From positions 1 through 55,764 of IMG/VR virus record IMGVR_UViG_3300020201_000022: a DNA stretch of 55,764 nucleotides. One strand, written 5' to 3'. A program made the translations under genes and the position numbers. Each line of letters opens with the position of its first letter. The stretch's first letter is position 1. This document shows, in pieces, positions 7,946 to 16,099 of this stretch. The notes below the pieces were generated by a model. The model did no database searches. It was not told the origin of the DNA and saw nothing but the letters and a program-made list of their open reading frames with translations. The DNA comes from a virus.

Positions 7946-9337
7946 ATGGAAGGTGAATTTGCCAAAACGATGTTAAAGGTAGGAACCTATCACAGCCCTG
8001 ATGGCGTTGTGACAGTCACTCCTGAACGCCTCAAACATTGGGAACGGCAGGTTAAGGCAATCCAGAGCGTAGGGTACGCGATTCCATCGCACTTTGATCA
8101 CTCGAACGATGAGGAGCTGCTGACACCAATCAGCGAATCCGAGTTGCGAGCCAAGCAAAGTCGATCAGCCAAGAGCACGGTCGGCAAACTGAAAAGCTTT
8201 CAAGTTTCGCCAGATGGTCAGAGTGCTGAAATCGTTCTCCATACGCTTGAGCCGAACGCAACCAGGTCAGTCGCAAGCAATTCGATATACGTTTCGCCCG
8301 TTGTCCATCCTGAATGGAAAGACGGTGCCGGTAACAGATACCGCGATGCACTTACTTCGTTCGATTTGGTGGATTGGCCCGTCGATCACAGCCAAAGCAG
8401 TTTCACACCGTTGGTTCGAATGGGGCAGAGAGTTTGTCCTGCAATCCGCATGGGTGCAGGCAAGCCGCATTTTTTGGAGCGTCAGCAGATGTCAACAGCC
8501 ACAGCAACCAAGAATCGATCGCAAGCCGCGCGTAAATCTCGATTCAAGGCAGCTCTAGCCGTTGGCTTAAAACGCATGGGAAGCGATGCGGAGCCAGAAG
8601 ACGACGAAGACGACGAAAAGCCTTATGACGCAAGCGCGTCCGATATGGCTGATTCTGGTGCGGATACGCCAACGCCAAGCGATGATGCTTCCCCTACTGA
8701 TACCATCGGCGCGGAAGAAGCCAGCGCACCCGATCTACTCGATAGCGTGCTTAATTTGCTCGGCGAGTACGGCGTGACCCTTCCAGACGACACTACCGAT
8801 ACAACTCTGATCAACCATCTGCGTGTAGCGCTCACTGCGTTACTCAGCAGCCAAGGCCAAGAAGAAGACGAGCTAGGCGACGAGCAAGGCATGGATCAAC
8901 AAGCCATGCCACAGCCGGTCGCACCGACGATTGCGACGATGAGCGTTCAGCAACGCAAAGCACTTGATCGAGCCGCAATTGCCGAACGTGCTTTGAAAGA
9001 GTACCAGCGCTCACGAACCACGGAACGCCTGGGCGGTCTGCTCAAGGCCGGTCGATGCACACCCGCCGAACACGATTCCATGCTTCGCAATCTTGGCACT
9101 GTCCGTATGTCGATGTCAGACGACGGGAGTTTCAAGCCAAACCGCGTCGATCATTTCCTCGAGGACCGCGAAAGCGTTCCTAACGGCACTTACTGGACTG
9201 ATCAACAGCGAACGCAGGCAATCGGTCAAAAGATGTCGGTGGTCGAACCTCCTGACGCGATTACCAGTGGTGGTGGTCGGTCGCACTCCGAATTCGCCGA
9301 AGCCGTCCGCGCTATCGGTGGCAATCCTGACGAATAG
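7946..9337 (+). CDS. Phage protease/scaffold protein (Mu gpI-like)
   Basis: 463 aa from ATG 7946; an in-frame ATG at 7970 is possible. Residues 1-150 follow the layout of Mu gpI-type head-maturation proteases: GTYHSPDGVVTVTPE, HFDHSN and SIYVSPVVHPEW, with DLVDWPVD near the end of the domain. Residues about 180-340 are acidic and low-complexity (EPEDDEDDEK, Gln/Pro-rich), and the rest is helical, as expected for a fused scaffold. It precedes the decoration and capsid genes, the usual order. Role: assembles the prohead shell internally, then clears scaffold and trims capsid. Catalytic residues cannot be assigned safely by eye. Confidence 0.75.
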   Translation: MEGEFAKTMLKVGTYHSPDGVVTVTPERLKHWERQVKAIQSVGYAIPSHFDHSNDEELLTPISESELRAKQSRSAKSTVGKLKSFQVSPDGQSAEIVLHTLEPNATRSVASNSIYVSPVVHPEWKDGAGNRYRDALTSFDLVDWPVDHSQSSFTPLVRMGQRVCPAIRMGAGKPHFLERQQMSTATATKNRSQAARKSRFKAALAVGLKRMGSDAEPEDDEDDEKPYDASASDMADSGADTPTPSDDASPTDTIGAEEASAPDLLDSVLNLLGEYGVTLPDDTTDTTLINHLRVALTALLSSQGQEEDELGDEQGMDQQAMPQPVAPTIATMSVQQRKALDRAAIAERALKEYQRSRTTERLGGLLKAGRCTPAEHDSMLRNLGTVRMSMSDDGSFKPNRVDHFLEDRESVPNGTYWTDQQRTQAIGQKMSVVEPPDAITSGGGRSHSEFAEAVRAIGGNPDE

Positions 9338-9355
9338 TTTTAGGACCAACTTACC

Positions 9356-10171
9356 ATGCTCAACCAACAGCTAGGTTCACCTGGCGTACGCGCCGCAGCG
9401 TTCACGACTACCCGCGAAATTTTCTGGGGTGGTGACGCTTCGCGGCAGAAGATCGCACGCGGACAAGGCCAATTCAGCAGCACTATGCGCGATGCTGGCA
9501 GTTCGCCTACAACGGAAGTTCGCTCAGGATTGTTGCTCGGAGCCCTGACTGCTGATACCAAGCTCGTCCACTGGGATCCGGCTGCAACTGACGGTAGCCA
9601 ATGGCTTCGCGGTGTTAACGAACACGAACTGGTTATGGTCGAAGGCTACTCGTCGACTGCCGCCGAACGCTTTGGACCATACGTTCTGCAAGCTCCCTTG
9701 CGAGCCGCATCGCTCTTGATTCTAGGCACTGCATTGACAAGCAGCGATCACCAATACCTCGCCCGTCGATTGCTCGCGCTATCCGGTAGCTTGCTGGACG
9801 ATGACCCGATGGGTTATCTGGCTGGCGTGAACCAACGCACGATTCTGAAGACCGTTACCGGCGCGATCACCGCAGCCGAAAACGGCTCTCAATTTATCGT
9901 GGTCGGTGCCGGCGCTGTAACGCTAACCCTGCCGGCGCTGGTTACTGGCCTCAATTATCGATTCGTCAACGCAGCCGGGCAAAACCTAATCGTCGCGTCA
10001 GTTGCCGGTGACGACATGGTTGTGCTCAACGATTTGTCTGCTGACTCGGTGACGTTCTCGACCGCGAACCAATTGATCGGCGCTGCGCTCGACGTTTGGA
10101 GCGAGTACGTCAACGGCACGCTCAAGTGGATCACCAACGTTCAAATCGGCACTGGCACGATCGCAACCTAA
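9356..10171 (+). CDS. Head decoration-like protein
   Basis: 271 aa, ATG 9356 with AGGACC upstream. Residues about 55-130 (LLLGALTADTKLVHWDPAA, then GVNEHELVMVEGY) match the style of lambda gpD-type capsid stabilisers. The C-terminal 90 residues form a separate beta domain (GSQFIVVGAGAVTLTLPAL, FVNAAGQNLIVAS) of the kind attached to tail-fibre and head-fibre proteins. It lies directly between protease/scaffold and major capsid, the place of gpD. Inferred role: binds the expanded capsid surface. Confidence 0.65.
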   Translation: MLNQQLGSPGVRAAAFTTTREIFWGGDASRQKIARGQGQFSSTMRDAGSSPTTEVRSGLLLGALTADTKLVHWDPAATDGSQWLRGVNEHELVMVEGYSSTAAERFGPYVLQAPLRAASLLILGTALTSSDHQYLARRLLALSGSLLDDDPMGYLAGVNQRTILKTVTGAITAAENGSQFIVVGAGAVTLTLPALVTGLNYRFVNAAGQNLIVASVAGDDMVVLNDLSADSVTFSTANQLIGAALDVWSEYVNGTLKWITNVQIGTGTIAT

Positions 10172-10192
10172 CCCATAGCGGGTAATTGATTC

Positions 10193-10217
10193 AACTATCC
10201 GGTTCTGCCGGATAGTT
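10193..10217 (+). terminator. Hairpin between decoration and capsid genes
   Basis: Perfect 10-bp stem (10193-10202 with 10208-10217) and 5-base loop TTCTG, but no following U-run. More likely an RNA-processing or stability element, or partial attenuator, that lets the capsid gene be expressed at a different level than its upstream neighbours. Confidence 0.55.
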
Positions 10218-10265
10218 CGCACCCAACGGATTCACTCACTAAGTTTTTTGCAGGACTCACCAAAC

Positions 10266-11399
10266 ATGCCAGCACTACAAAGCCTCCTTTCGCCACAAGT
10301 GTTGACGAAAGTGATCAGCCAAAAAGCTAAGACGAGCGATTGGTTGCTCAACCTTATGGGCCTGGCACCAGGCGGAAAGAACGAATGTTTCGAGGGTCAC
10401 GGACGCATGGGAGCGTTCCACATCTTCGACCACACGCGTAAGGTCGCTCTCGGGCGTGCGCCAGGAACCGCAGCCGGTCGCTCCGCAGCTAACCCTATGG
10501 GCCAAGTGCTGTTCACCTACCCGCGCATGCACGATAGCCTTTCGTTGCCTGCCGAAATCCTGCACAACCTCGGCAAGATCAGCGACCCAGCCGTTCGTGA
10601 TAAAGCTGGTGCCGACATGATCGCTCGTCAGACCGATTATTGCGGGGAAAAGGCCGCGAACTGGCGCAAGGCTATGCTGATCGGTATGCTTCGCGATGCG
10701 CTGTACTACACAGTGGACGGCGATGATGTGAAGTTCAACTACACCAGCGGCAACCGAATTAACTTTCAGATGCCAGCCGGAAACAAGTCGCAGCTCAACA
10801 TGCTCGGCGAAGGCAACATCATCGGCACATCTTGGGCCAACCTCGACGCTGATATTCCCGACAACCTCGGCAAGATCAACCGCGCTTTCCAAATCCTATG
10901 CGGTGGCTTCTTGGCTGGTGCGATTATCCCGCACGCGATTTTCAATTTAATGCGCCGCAACAACGTGATCCAAGAGGAGCACGGTTCAAGCGTTTCACCA
11001 TATCTGCGATATGAAAAGCTGGAATTTGAATCAAGCCCTGGTAAAAGCATGTTAAACGTGCTGGTGTGTGAGTTCCGGTCGTTCCCTGGTTGTACTTTCT
11101 TCGTTACCGACGAAGTTATCGACCTGGGTTACGATTCAACCGAATCACTTCAGCCGATGGTGCCTGTTAATACTGGCATCTTCTTCGGTTTCACACCTGG
11201 CGACAACGTTGTGCAATGCTACCAAGGCTCGGAACCGATCAGCGAATACGACGGCGCGCCGGAAAGCGAAAAGGTCGGATTCTCGGCCTGGTCGGTCAAA
11301 CGCTCCAACCCAACCGCAACCGAGCTTTACACGCTCGACAATGCGCTGATCGTTAATCACATCCCCAAAGCAATTGCGAACCCAACGCTAGTTTTCTAA
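10266..11399 (+). CDS. Major capsid protein
   Basis: 377 aa from ATG 10266, with AGGA 10 bases upstream; TTG 10248 is in frame but less likely. Recognised by position (protease/scaffold, decoration, this gene, strong terminator, connectors), by length, and by a pattern of the lambda-gpE/HK97-fold type: a long N-terminal helix, the P-domain helix EKAANWRKAMLIGMLRDALY, and a C-terminal strand region with VTDEVIDLGYDS and GIFFGFTPGD. It would form the icosahedral shell. No covalent crosslink motif is evident. Confidence 0.78.
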   Translation: MPALQSLLSPQVLTKVISQKAKTSDWLLNLMGLAPGGKNECFEGHGRMGAFHIFDHTRKVALGRAPGTAAGRSAANPMGQVLFTYPRMHDSLSLPAEILHNLGKISDPAVRDKAGADMIARQTDYCGEKAANWRKAMLIGMLRDALYYTVDGDDVKFNYTSGNRINFQMPAGNKSQLNMLGEGNIIGTSWANLDADIPDNLGKINRAFQILCGGFLAGAIIPHAIFNLMRRNNVIQEEHGSSVSPYLRYEKLEFESSPGKSMLNVLVCEFRSFPGCTFFVTDEVIDLGYDSTESLQPMVPVNTGIFFGFTPGDNVVQCYQGSEPISEYDGAPESEKVGFSAWSVKRSNPTATELYTLDNALIVNHIPKAIANPTLVF

Positions 11400-11434
11400 G
11401 ACTGTCCCAGCGCGGTTTGCGCAGGAACGCCCGG

Positions 11435-11470
11435 AAGCCTCCGCGATTGCCCTGTCGCGGAGGCTTTTTT
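11435..11470 (+). terminator. Strong rho-independent terminator after the capsid gene
   Basis: Perfect 11-bp GC-rich stem (11435-11445 with 11456-11466), 10-base loop, then a run of T residues (11465-11470). It would insulate the capsid transcript, so the connector/tail genes starting at 11491 need read-through, antitermination or their own promoter. Confidence 0.9.
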
Positions 11471-11490
11471 CATGAACTAGGACGCTCGCT

Positions 11491-12024
11491 ATGCCAGTCA
11501 AGCCAAACCCGATCGGAACTGACGAGGATCTTGAAGGTTACTTCAGTTCCTACGGTATCGAATCGTGGGCTGACCATGACAGAGTTGGTGACCCGAGTGC
11601 GACGTTGGTACTTGATCAGTGCAAGATTTACGCGGGTTCGTTAATCGCGAGCAAGCTGGCTAGGCGCTACGAATACAGCTCCTTGATCACTTGCCCGATG
11701 ATGATCGAAGTGTGGTGTGTAATCGTGCTGCGAACGCTGACGTTCCGGCGCGGAAACCCACCTCCGGCTAGTCTCGAGTTTCGTTATCAGGAGTTGCTGC
11801 AACGCGATGGCTTACTCGATCAAATCGCCGATGGAACGCTGATGCTGACCGATGAAGACGGCAACCCGTTTCGACCGAAGAACGCAAACTCGCCAGGCTG
11901 GGCGAACCTCCATATTGACCGATTGTATCCCGAGAGCAAAGTGCGCGTGATCACTGGAAACTCGGATATGACACCAAGCAGACTGAGACGTAAAACCGAC
12001 CGATTCCCAGAGACTTTCGGATGA
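11491..12024 (+). CDS. Head-tail connector protein (DUF1320/gp36-like)
   Basis: 177 aa, ATG 11491. The pattern is that of small alpha-helical adaptors: N-terminal TDEDLEGYFSSYGIESWADHD, a middle helix with AGSLIASKLARRYEYS, then MMIEVWCVIVLRTLTFRRGNPPP, closely resembling Mu gp36-type DUF1320 proteins. It comes first after the capsid, where these adaptors are encoded. It would extend the portal ring to accept the tail. The stop overlaps the ATG of the next gene. Confidence 0.7.
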   Translation: MPVKPNPIGTDEDLEGYFSSYGIESWADHDRVGDPSATLVLDQCKIYAGSLIASKLARRYEYSSLITCPMMIEVWCVIVLRTLTFRRGNPPPASLEFRYQELLQRDGLLDQIADGTLMLTDEDGNPFRPKNANSPGWANLHIDRLYPESKVRVITGNSDMTPSRLRRKTDRFPETFG

Positions 12025-12836
12025 GCATAGTGACTTTCAACGGAGCCCGACCAGAAGCCTCGCGCATCATTCGCGCGTTGATCGCTTCGTTGACCGGTCA
12101 CGCTCGCACCGAAGCGGCTCGCAGCGTATTCATCGTAATGGGAATCGCAACGCTGACGGAGATTCATCAGGACTTTATCGTAAAGGCTCGCGGAGGTGCC
12201 GGCGCAGACGGAACAGTATGGCCGCGGCTATCCCCGAAAACGCTGGCGTACGGTCGCAGGTTTGGGCCTGGTGAGCAATCAGCGTTGAAAAAAGCCGCAG
12301 GACTCGGACGCGGCAACCAGTTTGCGCCCGGTGGTAAATCGGGCCTTCTGACGGCATCGCAGCTAAAGCAGTGGCGGGCGTTCTACGCAATGCTAATGAC
12401 AAAATACGCTGCGACCATGCCATTGTCCGCAGCTAAAGCCAAAGCAGCAGCTCAAGCTTGGGTAGCGATGAAGAAACGCGGAGCCAAGACGAAGCTCGAA
12501 GTCTACGGAAATCGAGAACACGAAGTATTGCGTGATACCGGCGTGCTTGCGAACAGCCTGTCCGTTGGAATCTTGAGCGGAGACGCATACCAAAAACCGA
12601 TGGTCGACGGCGGTGAAGAACAGATTTTCTCACTGATCGAGAACGGCGTGATTGTCGGTACGAACGTGAAATACGCCCGATCTCACCACGAAGGTCTTCG
12701 CGGAATCCCAAAGCGGCCAATCATGCCCGACGAAGATCGTATACCGCAAGTTTGGCTAGATCGAATCCTTGATGCTGGAATGCGAGCTCTCGCGAGTTCG
12801 ATCGAGCTGTCGATGTCTAGGGGGAGTGTCGCCTAA
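12021..12836 (+). CDS. Virion morphogenesis / tail completion protein (Mu gpG-like)
   Basis: 271 aa, ATGA overlap with the gene before. Helical N-terminus, then a long Lys/Ala-rich insert (residues 70-160). The C-terminal part has LEVYGNREHEVLRDTGVLANSL and VGTNVKYARSHHEG, followed by KRPIMP. These D/G/L...S, N-x-x-YA-x-xHxxG and RP phrases are characteristic of Mu gpG/HK97 gp10-type tail-completion proteins. It would help join head and tail. The Lys-rich insert makes it longer than usual. Confidence 0.75.
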   Translation: MSIVTFNGARPEASRIIRALIASLTGHARTEAARSVFIVMGIATLTEIHQDFIVKARGGAGADGTVWPRLSPKTLAYGRRFGPGEQSALKKAAGLGRGNQFAPGGKSGLLTASQLKQWRAFYAMLMTKYAATMPLSAAKAKAAAQAWVAMKKRGAKTKLEVYGNREHEVLRDTGVLANSLSVGILSGDAYQKPMVDGGEEQIFSLIENGVIVGTNVKYARSHHEGLRGIPKRPIMPDEDRIPQVWLDRILDAGMRALASSIELSMSRGSVA

Positions 12837-13399
12837 TGTTCATCGCTGAAGCCTGCCTACTCCAAGCCGTCCGCGACAAGCTCGTTACTGACCTGACGCT
12901 GGACGAACATCAGTGCCAAGTGGAGCTCGATGGCATGATGCCCGATTATGCGGGCAAGTTGTTCATTGCCGTTAGCCCTGGTGGTGTGCAAATTGGGCCG
13001 AGGCATAAGTCTAGCGGTGGCGCAATCGACTTAGTGATCGGCGTAAAGGTGACTGTTTACAACCGCGTTACCGAGATCGCTCGCGACAAACGACGCAGCA
13101 CGTTCATTCAATTACTAACAGGGCTCGCACCAACTCTTGAGAGCGTTGTGCGGGCGCTCGACAATAACTATACGTTGACGACTTCTGCCCTAGCGCTGCA
13201 AGCCGCTTCGGCGGTGAACGCTGGCGGGCTGTACCCCGAACCACTTCGGCAGTTCAGCCCCGAACTATCAGCACGCATGGTAATGCGAGACCCGTACGAC
13301 GCTGCGCAGATGAGTGGTATGCCAGCGGATCCAATCGTAGCAGTGGCAAGGTCGATCAATTTCAGTGGAGCACGTTACATGCAAGTGAGGGCATCATGA
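12836..13399 (+). CDS. Putative tail terminator / minor tail protein
   Basis: 187 aa, TAATG junction with the preceding gene. Alternating beta strands and helices (KLFIAVSPGGVQIG, AIDLVIGVKVTVYNRV) match the alpha/beta build of tail terminators, which cap the tail tube. The order connector, completion, this gene, tail tube supports that. No diagnostic motif. Confidence 0.55.
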   Translation: MFIAEACLLQAVRDKLVTDLTLDEHQCQVELDGMMPDYAGKLFIAVSPGGVQIGPRHKSSGGAIDLVIGVKVTVYNRVTEIARDKRRSTFIQLLTGLAPTLESVVRALDNNYTLTTSALALQAASAVNAGGLYPEPLRQFSPELSARMVMRDPYDAAQMSGMPADPIVAVARSINFSGARYMQVRAS

Positions 13400-13812
13400 G
13401 CGCTGTGATCATGCCTAACGACCGTTCGACGAAGCATCCCGCGGTAGGGTTCTGTCGAAACCCGCTATGCCAAGTGCAAGGTCAGCGCGAAGAACTATTC
13501 ACGTTTCCGATTACTCACGCTCACGTAAGTTGCCCAAAGTGCGGCGCGTGCATTGAACCGATGGTCGGTGTGTACGTGCTCACGCATTTGCTATTGCCAA
13601 TGCGCGGCGGTCCGATTCGCGGAGCCGGTGGCCTCTGCTACGTTTTCGCTTGCGACGATCAACGCGCCTACCTCGCTACAATGACGAACCTGGAAGCGGC
13701 AAGCGGTGACGTAAATGTGATCAACTGCCCAATCTGCAAAGCCAATGCGGCCAAGCTGGGAATTAAACTTGCGGACGGTTGGAAGCCCGACCCAGAATTA
13801 CTAGGAGTCTAA
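13396..13812 (+). CDS. Zinc-ribbon hypothetical protein in the tail operon
   Basis: 138 aa, overlapping the gene before by 4 bases. Three cysteine pairs: CRNPLC (about 16), CPKCGAC (about 46) and CPIC (about 115), with His residues between, so one or two zinc sites are likely. The middle is hydrophobic (VYVLTHLLLP). A zinc protein between the tail terminator and tail tube genes is unusual; it could be an assembly factor or a moron. No family recognised. Confidence 0.6.
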   Translation: MSAVIMPNDRSTKHPAVGFCRNPLCQVQGQREELFTFPITHAHVSCPKCGACIEPMVGVYVLTHLLLPMRGGPIRGAGGLCYVFACDDQRAYLATMTNLEAASGDVNVINCPICKANAAKLGIKLADGWKPDPELLGV

Positions 13813-13813
13813 T

Positions 13814-14329
13814 ATGTCGTTTATTGCCGGTGGATATAACATCACGTACAACGCGAAAGCTCTCGGTCAAACAGCCGAAGGGATTCGGATGACGTACGAG
13901 ATTTTCAAGAAAATCATTACAGGGCACTTGGGCGGGCAGACACCGCAAGATGCTGTTTACCAAGGCCAGAACCGAACCAGCTCGTTTCGATTGCTCGAAG
14001 CAAACGCGGCGGGCGTGGCAGACCTACTCTATGCGTACACGTCGACCATCGGCAACGAATGGCAACTCGGCATTATCGGCTTACTCGATGTCCGTGGGCA
14101 GGGAAGCGTATCGCCAGTAACGAGGTGTAAAGCGGTCGTTCTCACAGCGATCACTGGCACGAGTGCATCGAATGATGCAGCCGCAACCATTACACTGCCG
14201 CTATCGATTTTGCATGATCGATTCCCGGTCGACGTGCTACTTGCGCCGGACCTGAAGGAAGTTCCAATCCGACTCCAACACTACGTTAATATGAGCGAAG
14301 GAACCCCGACATTTGGTTCATCTACGTAA
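13814..14329 (+). CDS. Putative major tail tube protein
   Basis: 171 aa, ATG one base after the previous stop. Beta-rich with the features of siphophage tube subunits: a short N-terminal strand pair (SFIAGGYNITYNAKALGQT), a loop, a central helix (LLEANAAGVADLLYAY) and a closing strand (ATITLPLSILHDRFPVD). It lies directly before the chaperone and tape measure, as expected. It would polymerise as hexamer rings around the tape measure protein. Confidence 0.65.
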   Translation: MSFIAGGYNITYNAKALGQTAEGIRMTYEIFKKIITGHLGGQTPQDAVYQGQNRTSSFRLLEANAAGVADLLYAYTSTIGNEWQLGIIGLLDVRGQGSVSPVTRCKAVVLTAITGTSASNDAAATITLPLSILHDRFPVDVLLAPDLKEVPIRLQHYVNMSEGTPTFGSST

Positions 14330-14684
14330 TTGGTTTCGCAGGAAACCGGAAGAGAAACCGGAAGAGAAACCGGTTGCAAAGCAAGTGTTGTCGATCACAA
14401 CCGATCGTCCTACGCTGGAACTGACCCTGCCTGACGGGACTACCACCAGATGGCAGTATGACGTTGTTGTTCTGAAGCTAAAAATGCAGATGATTCAAGA
14501 CGCTTCGGGACGATCGATTCCAGACCAAGCGGATCTTCAGAAGTTTTGCGACTGCCTGATTTTGCTCGGAATGCCCGATTGCAATGTAGACGTTGCGTTG
14601 CGTATATGGTCATTAGTATTGGTTCAGTTTCAGCAAGTTGCGCTCTCGATTGCAAGGCAAGTTGAACAGTGTCGGTCGAGCTAA
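14313..14684 (+). CDS. Putative tail assembly chaperone
   Basis: 123 aa from TTG 14313, with AAGGA nine bases upstream and a 17-base overlap with the tube gene. A basic start with a duplicated KPEEKPEEKP is followed by a short beta region (TLELTLPDGTTTRWQYDVV) and a helical C-terminus. Size and place between tube and tape measure are those of gpG-type chaperones, which coat the tape measure before tube polymerisation. No second-frame partner is evident here, unlike the homologous position in the minus-strand module. Confidence 0.55.
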   Translation: MVHLRNWFRRKPEEKPEEKPVAKQVLSITTDRPTLELTLPDGTTTRWQYDVVVLKLKMQMIQDASGRSIPDQADLQKFCDCLILLGMPDCNVDVALRIWSLVLVQFQQVALSIARQVEQCRSS

Positions 14685-16099
14685 AAGTAACCCTAGTCGG
14701 CGAAGATCCTCAACAGCAGGCCGCGTTCACCAATCCGCAGCCTGCCCCGGCTAGCGGTGCGCAATCGCAGCCCGCTCAGCCGTCGACTAGCAGCACTTCG
14801 CAACCTGCCAGTCCTTTACCAAGTGCGACGAGCACAACCCCGCCAAGTGCAACGTCACCGCTCCAATCGCCTACAGAGCCAGCTACCACGGAACGCCAAA
14901 CGGTTCCTCCTGAATCCCTAGTTGTTGCTGAATTGGTAGGCGACAATACAGCCAAAGCGGACGCGCCGCCCGCCAGCGCACAGCCTACTGAAGCCAGTTC
15001 GCCCGCGTTATTCCCTGATTCGATCGAAGAACTAATCGATGCGATCGACGATCTTGTATCGGCCACTAAGGACGAGTCTAACAGTCGACGCGATGTTCTC
15101 GATGAACAAGGTCGATCAGCGAGACACGGAAGCCGTAAGGCTTTTGCAACTGCTCTGGACGAGGTTCTTCCCAATGAGGAGAAAGCCAAAAAGACCAAAG
15201 AGCAAACCGATGCGCCCGCAAAGTCGCTGTTCGACAATCTATCGGGCTTAATCGATCAGAAGATTGACGACTTTGGATTGAAGGGAAGTCGCGCCGGCAA
15301 TCTCGTTTCAAATCTAAGTCACACCGGAGCAGGACTTGCCAACCGCGCAACGCAGTTTGCTTCGGGACTGTTCGGCGCAGGTCAAGCGGCATCAGGTGCC
15401 GCAGCCGGTGCGGGAGCCAGCGCAGGGGCCGCAACTGGAGTTGCCGCAAGTGGTGCTGGAACTGCTGCCGCTGGCGCAGGGGCCGCGGCTGCAACCGGAG
15501 CAATGGCCGCAGCCGGTCCGCTTGTCGCCGTAGCGCTCGCAGCCGGAGCCGCAGCGCTCAGCGTCAAGAAGTTCATGGAGACAATGGACGCGGTTGCAAA
15601 AAACCTCGAAGACCTATCGCCAGCGATTGCATCTGTTCAAGCTCAATTCTCCGCGAACCAAGAGCTAATGCGGCTAGACCGTGCTAAGCGAATTGGCGAT
15701 GAAGTGGCTTCGCTGCAAGCCTCGCAGAACCGCTTGTCCGAATCGATGTACGAAATTCAAACGAAAATCTACGAGTTGCTACTAAAGACAGCTCCGCTAA
15801 TCGAAGTTGGAATCAATAGTTTGACTGTGATTATGAATACGCTGGACGTGCTCATTGCAACGGTCAATCGCATCTACGCCTCCATCACGTTGGACCCGAC
15901 CGACAATCAGCCAGCCGCAAAAGCACTAACTAAATCAATGGCAGATTTAGCCGATGCCATGCTCCTAATGTCGGGTCAAGATACTAACCCCAAGAATGAA
16001 CAGATTGACCCATTCCTTGCCGAATTGCTCGCAGCCGACAATAAGCTCAAGCCGCCTATTCCGCCTCGCAGGGGCAAAGGGTTGGGGGGACTTCCGTAA
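14669..16099 (+). CDS. Tape measure protein (short)
   Basis: 476 aa from GTG 14669, overlapping the chaperone by 16 bases. Residues 1-110 are a Pro/Ser/Thr/Gln-rich linker. A charged helical part (about 120-190) follows. Residues about 230-310 are an Ala/Gly-rich hydrophobic stretch typical of the membrane-inserting part of tape measures. The C-terminal helices (about 310-430) are amphipathic. The protein sets tail length and may act in DNA entry. At this length the tail would be short for a siphophage. It lacks lysozyme or peptidase motifs. Confidence 0.7.
   Translation: MSVELKVTLVGEDPQQQAAFTNPQPAPASGAQSQPAQPSTSSTSQPASPLPSATSTTPPSATSPLQSPTEPATTERQTVPPESLVVAELVGDNTAKADAPPASAQPTEASSPALFPDSIEELIDAIDDLVSATKDESNSRRDVLDEQGRSARHGSRKAFATALDEVLPNEEKAKKTKEQTDAPAKSLFDNLSGLIDQKIDDFGLKGSRAGNLVSNLSHTGAGLANRATQFASGLFGAGQAASGAAAGAGASAGAATGVAASGAGTAAAGAGAAAATGAMAAAGPLVAVALAAGAAALSVKKFMETMDAVAKNLEDLSPAIASVQAQFSANQELMRLDRAKRIGDEVASLQASQNRLSESMYEIQTKIYELLLKTAPLIEVGINSLTVIMNTLDVLIATVNRIYASITLDPTDNQPAAKALTKSMADLADAMLLMSGQDTNPKNEQIDPFLAELLAADNKLKPPIPPRRGKGLGGLP

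Noticed and set aside
13396-13812. Zinc-ribbon protein as a transcription factor
   Set aside because: It sits tightly inside the tail operon and has no HTH or known regulator signature; left as unknown.
14313-14700. Frameshift chaperone in module 1 analogous to the minus-strand pair
   Set aside because: No slippery heptamer and no overlapping T-like frame were found between the chaperone-like gene and the tape measure.
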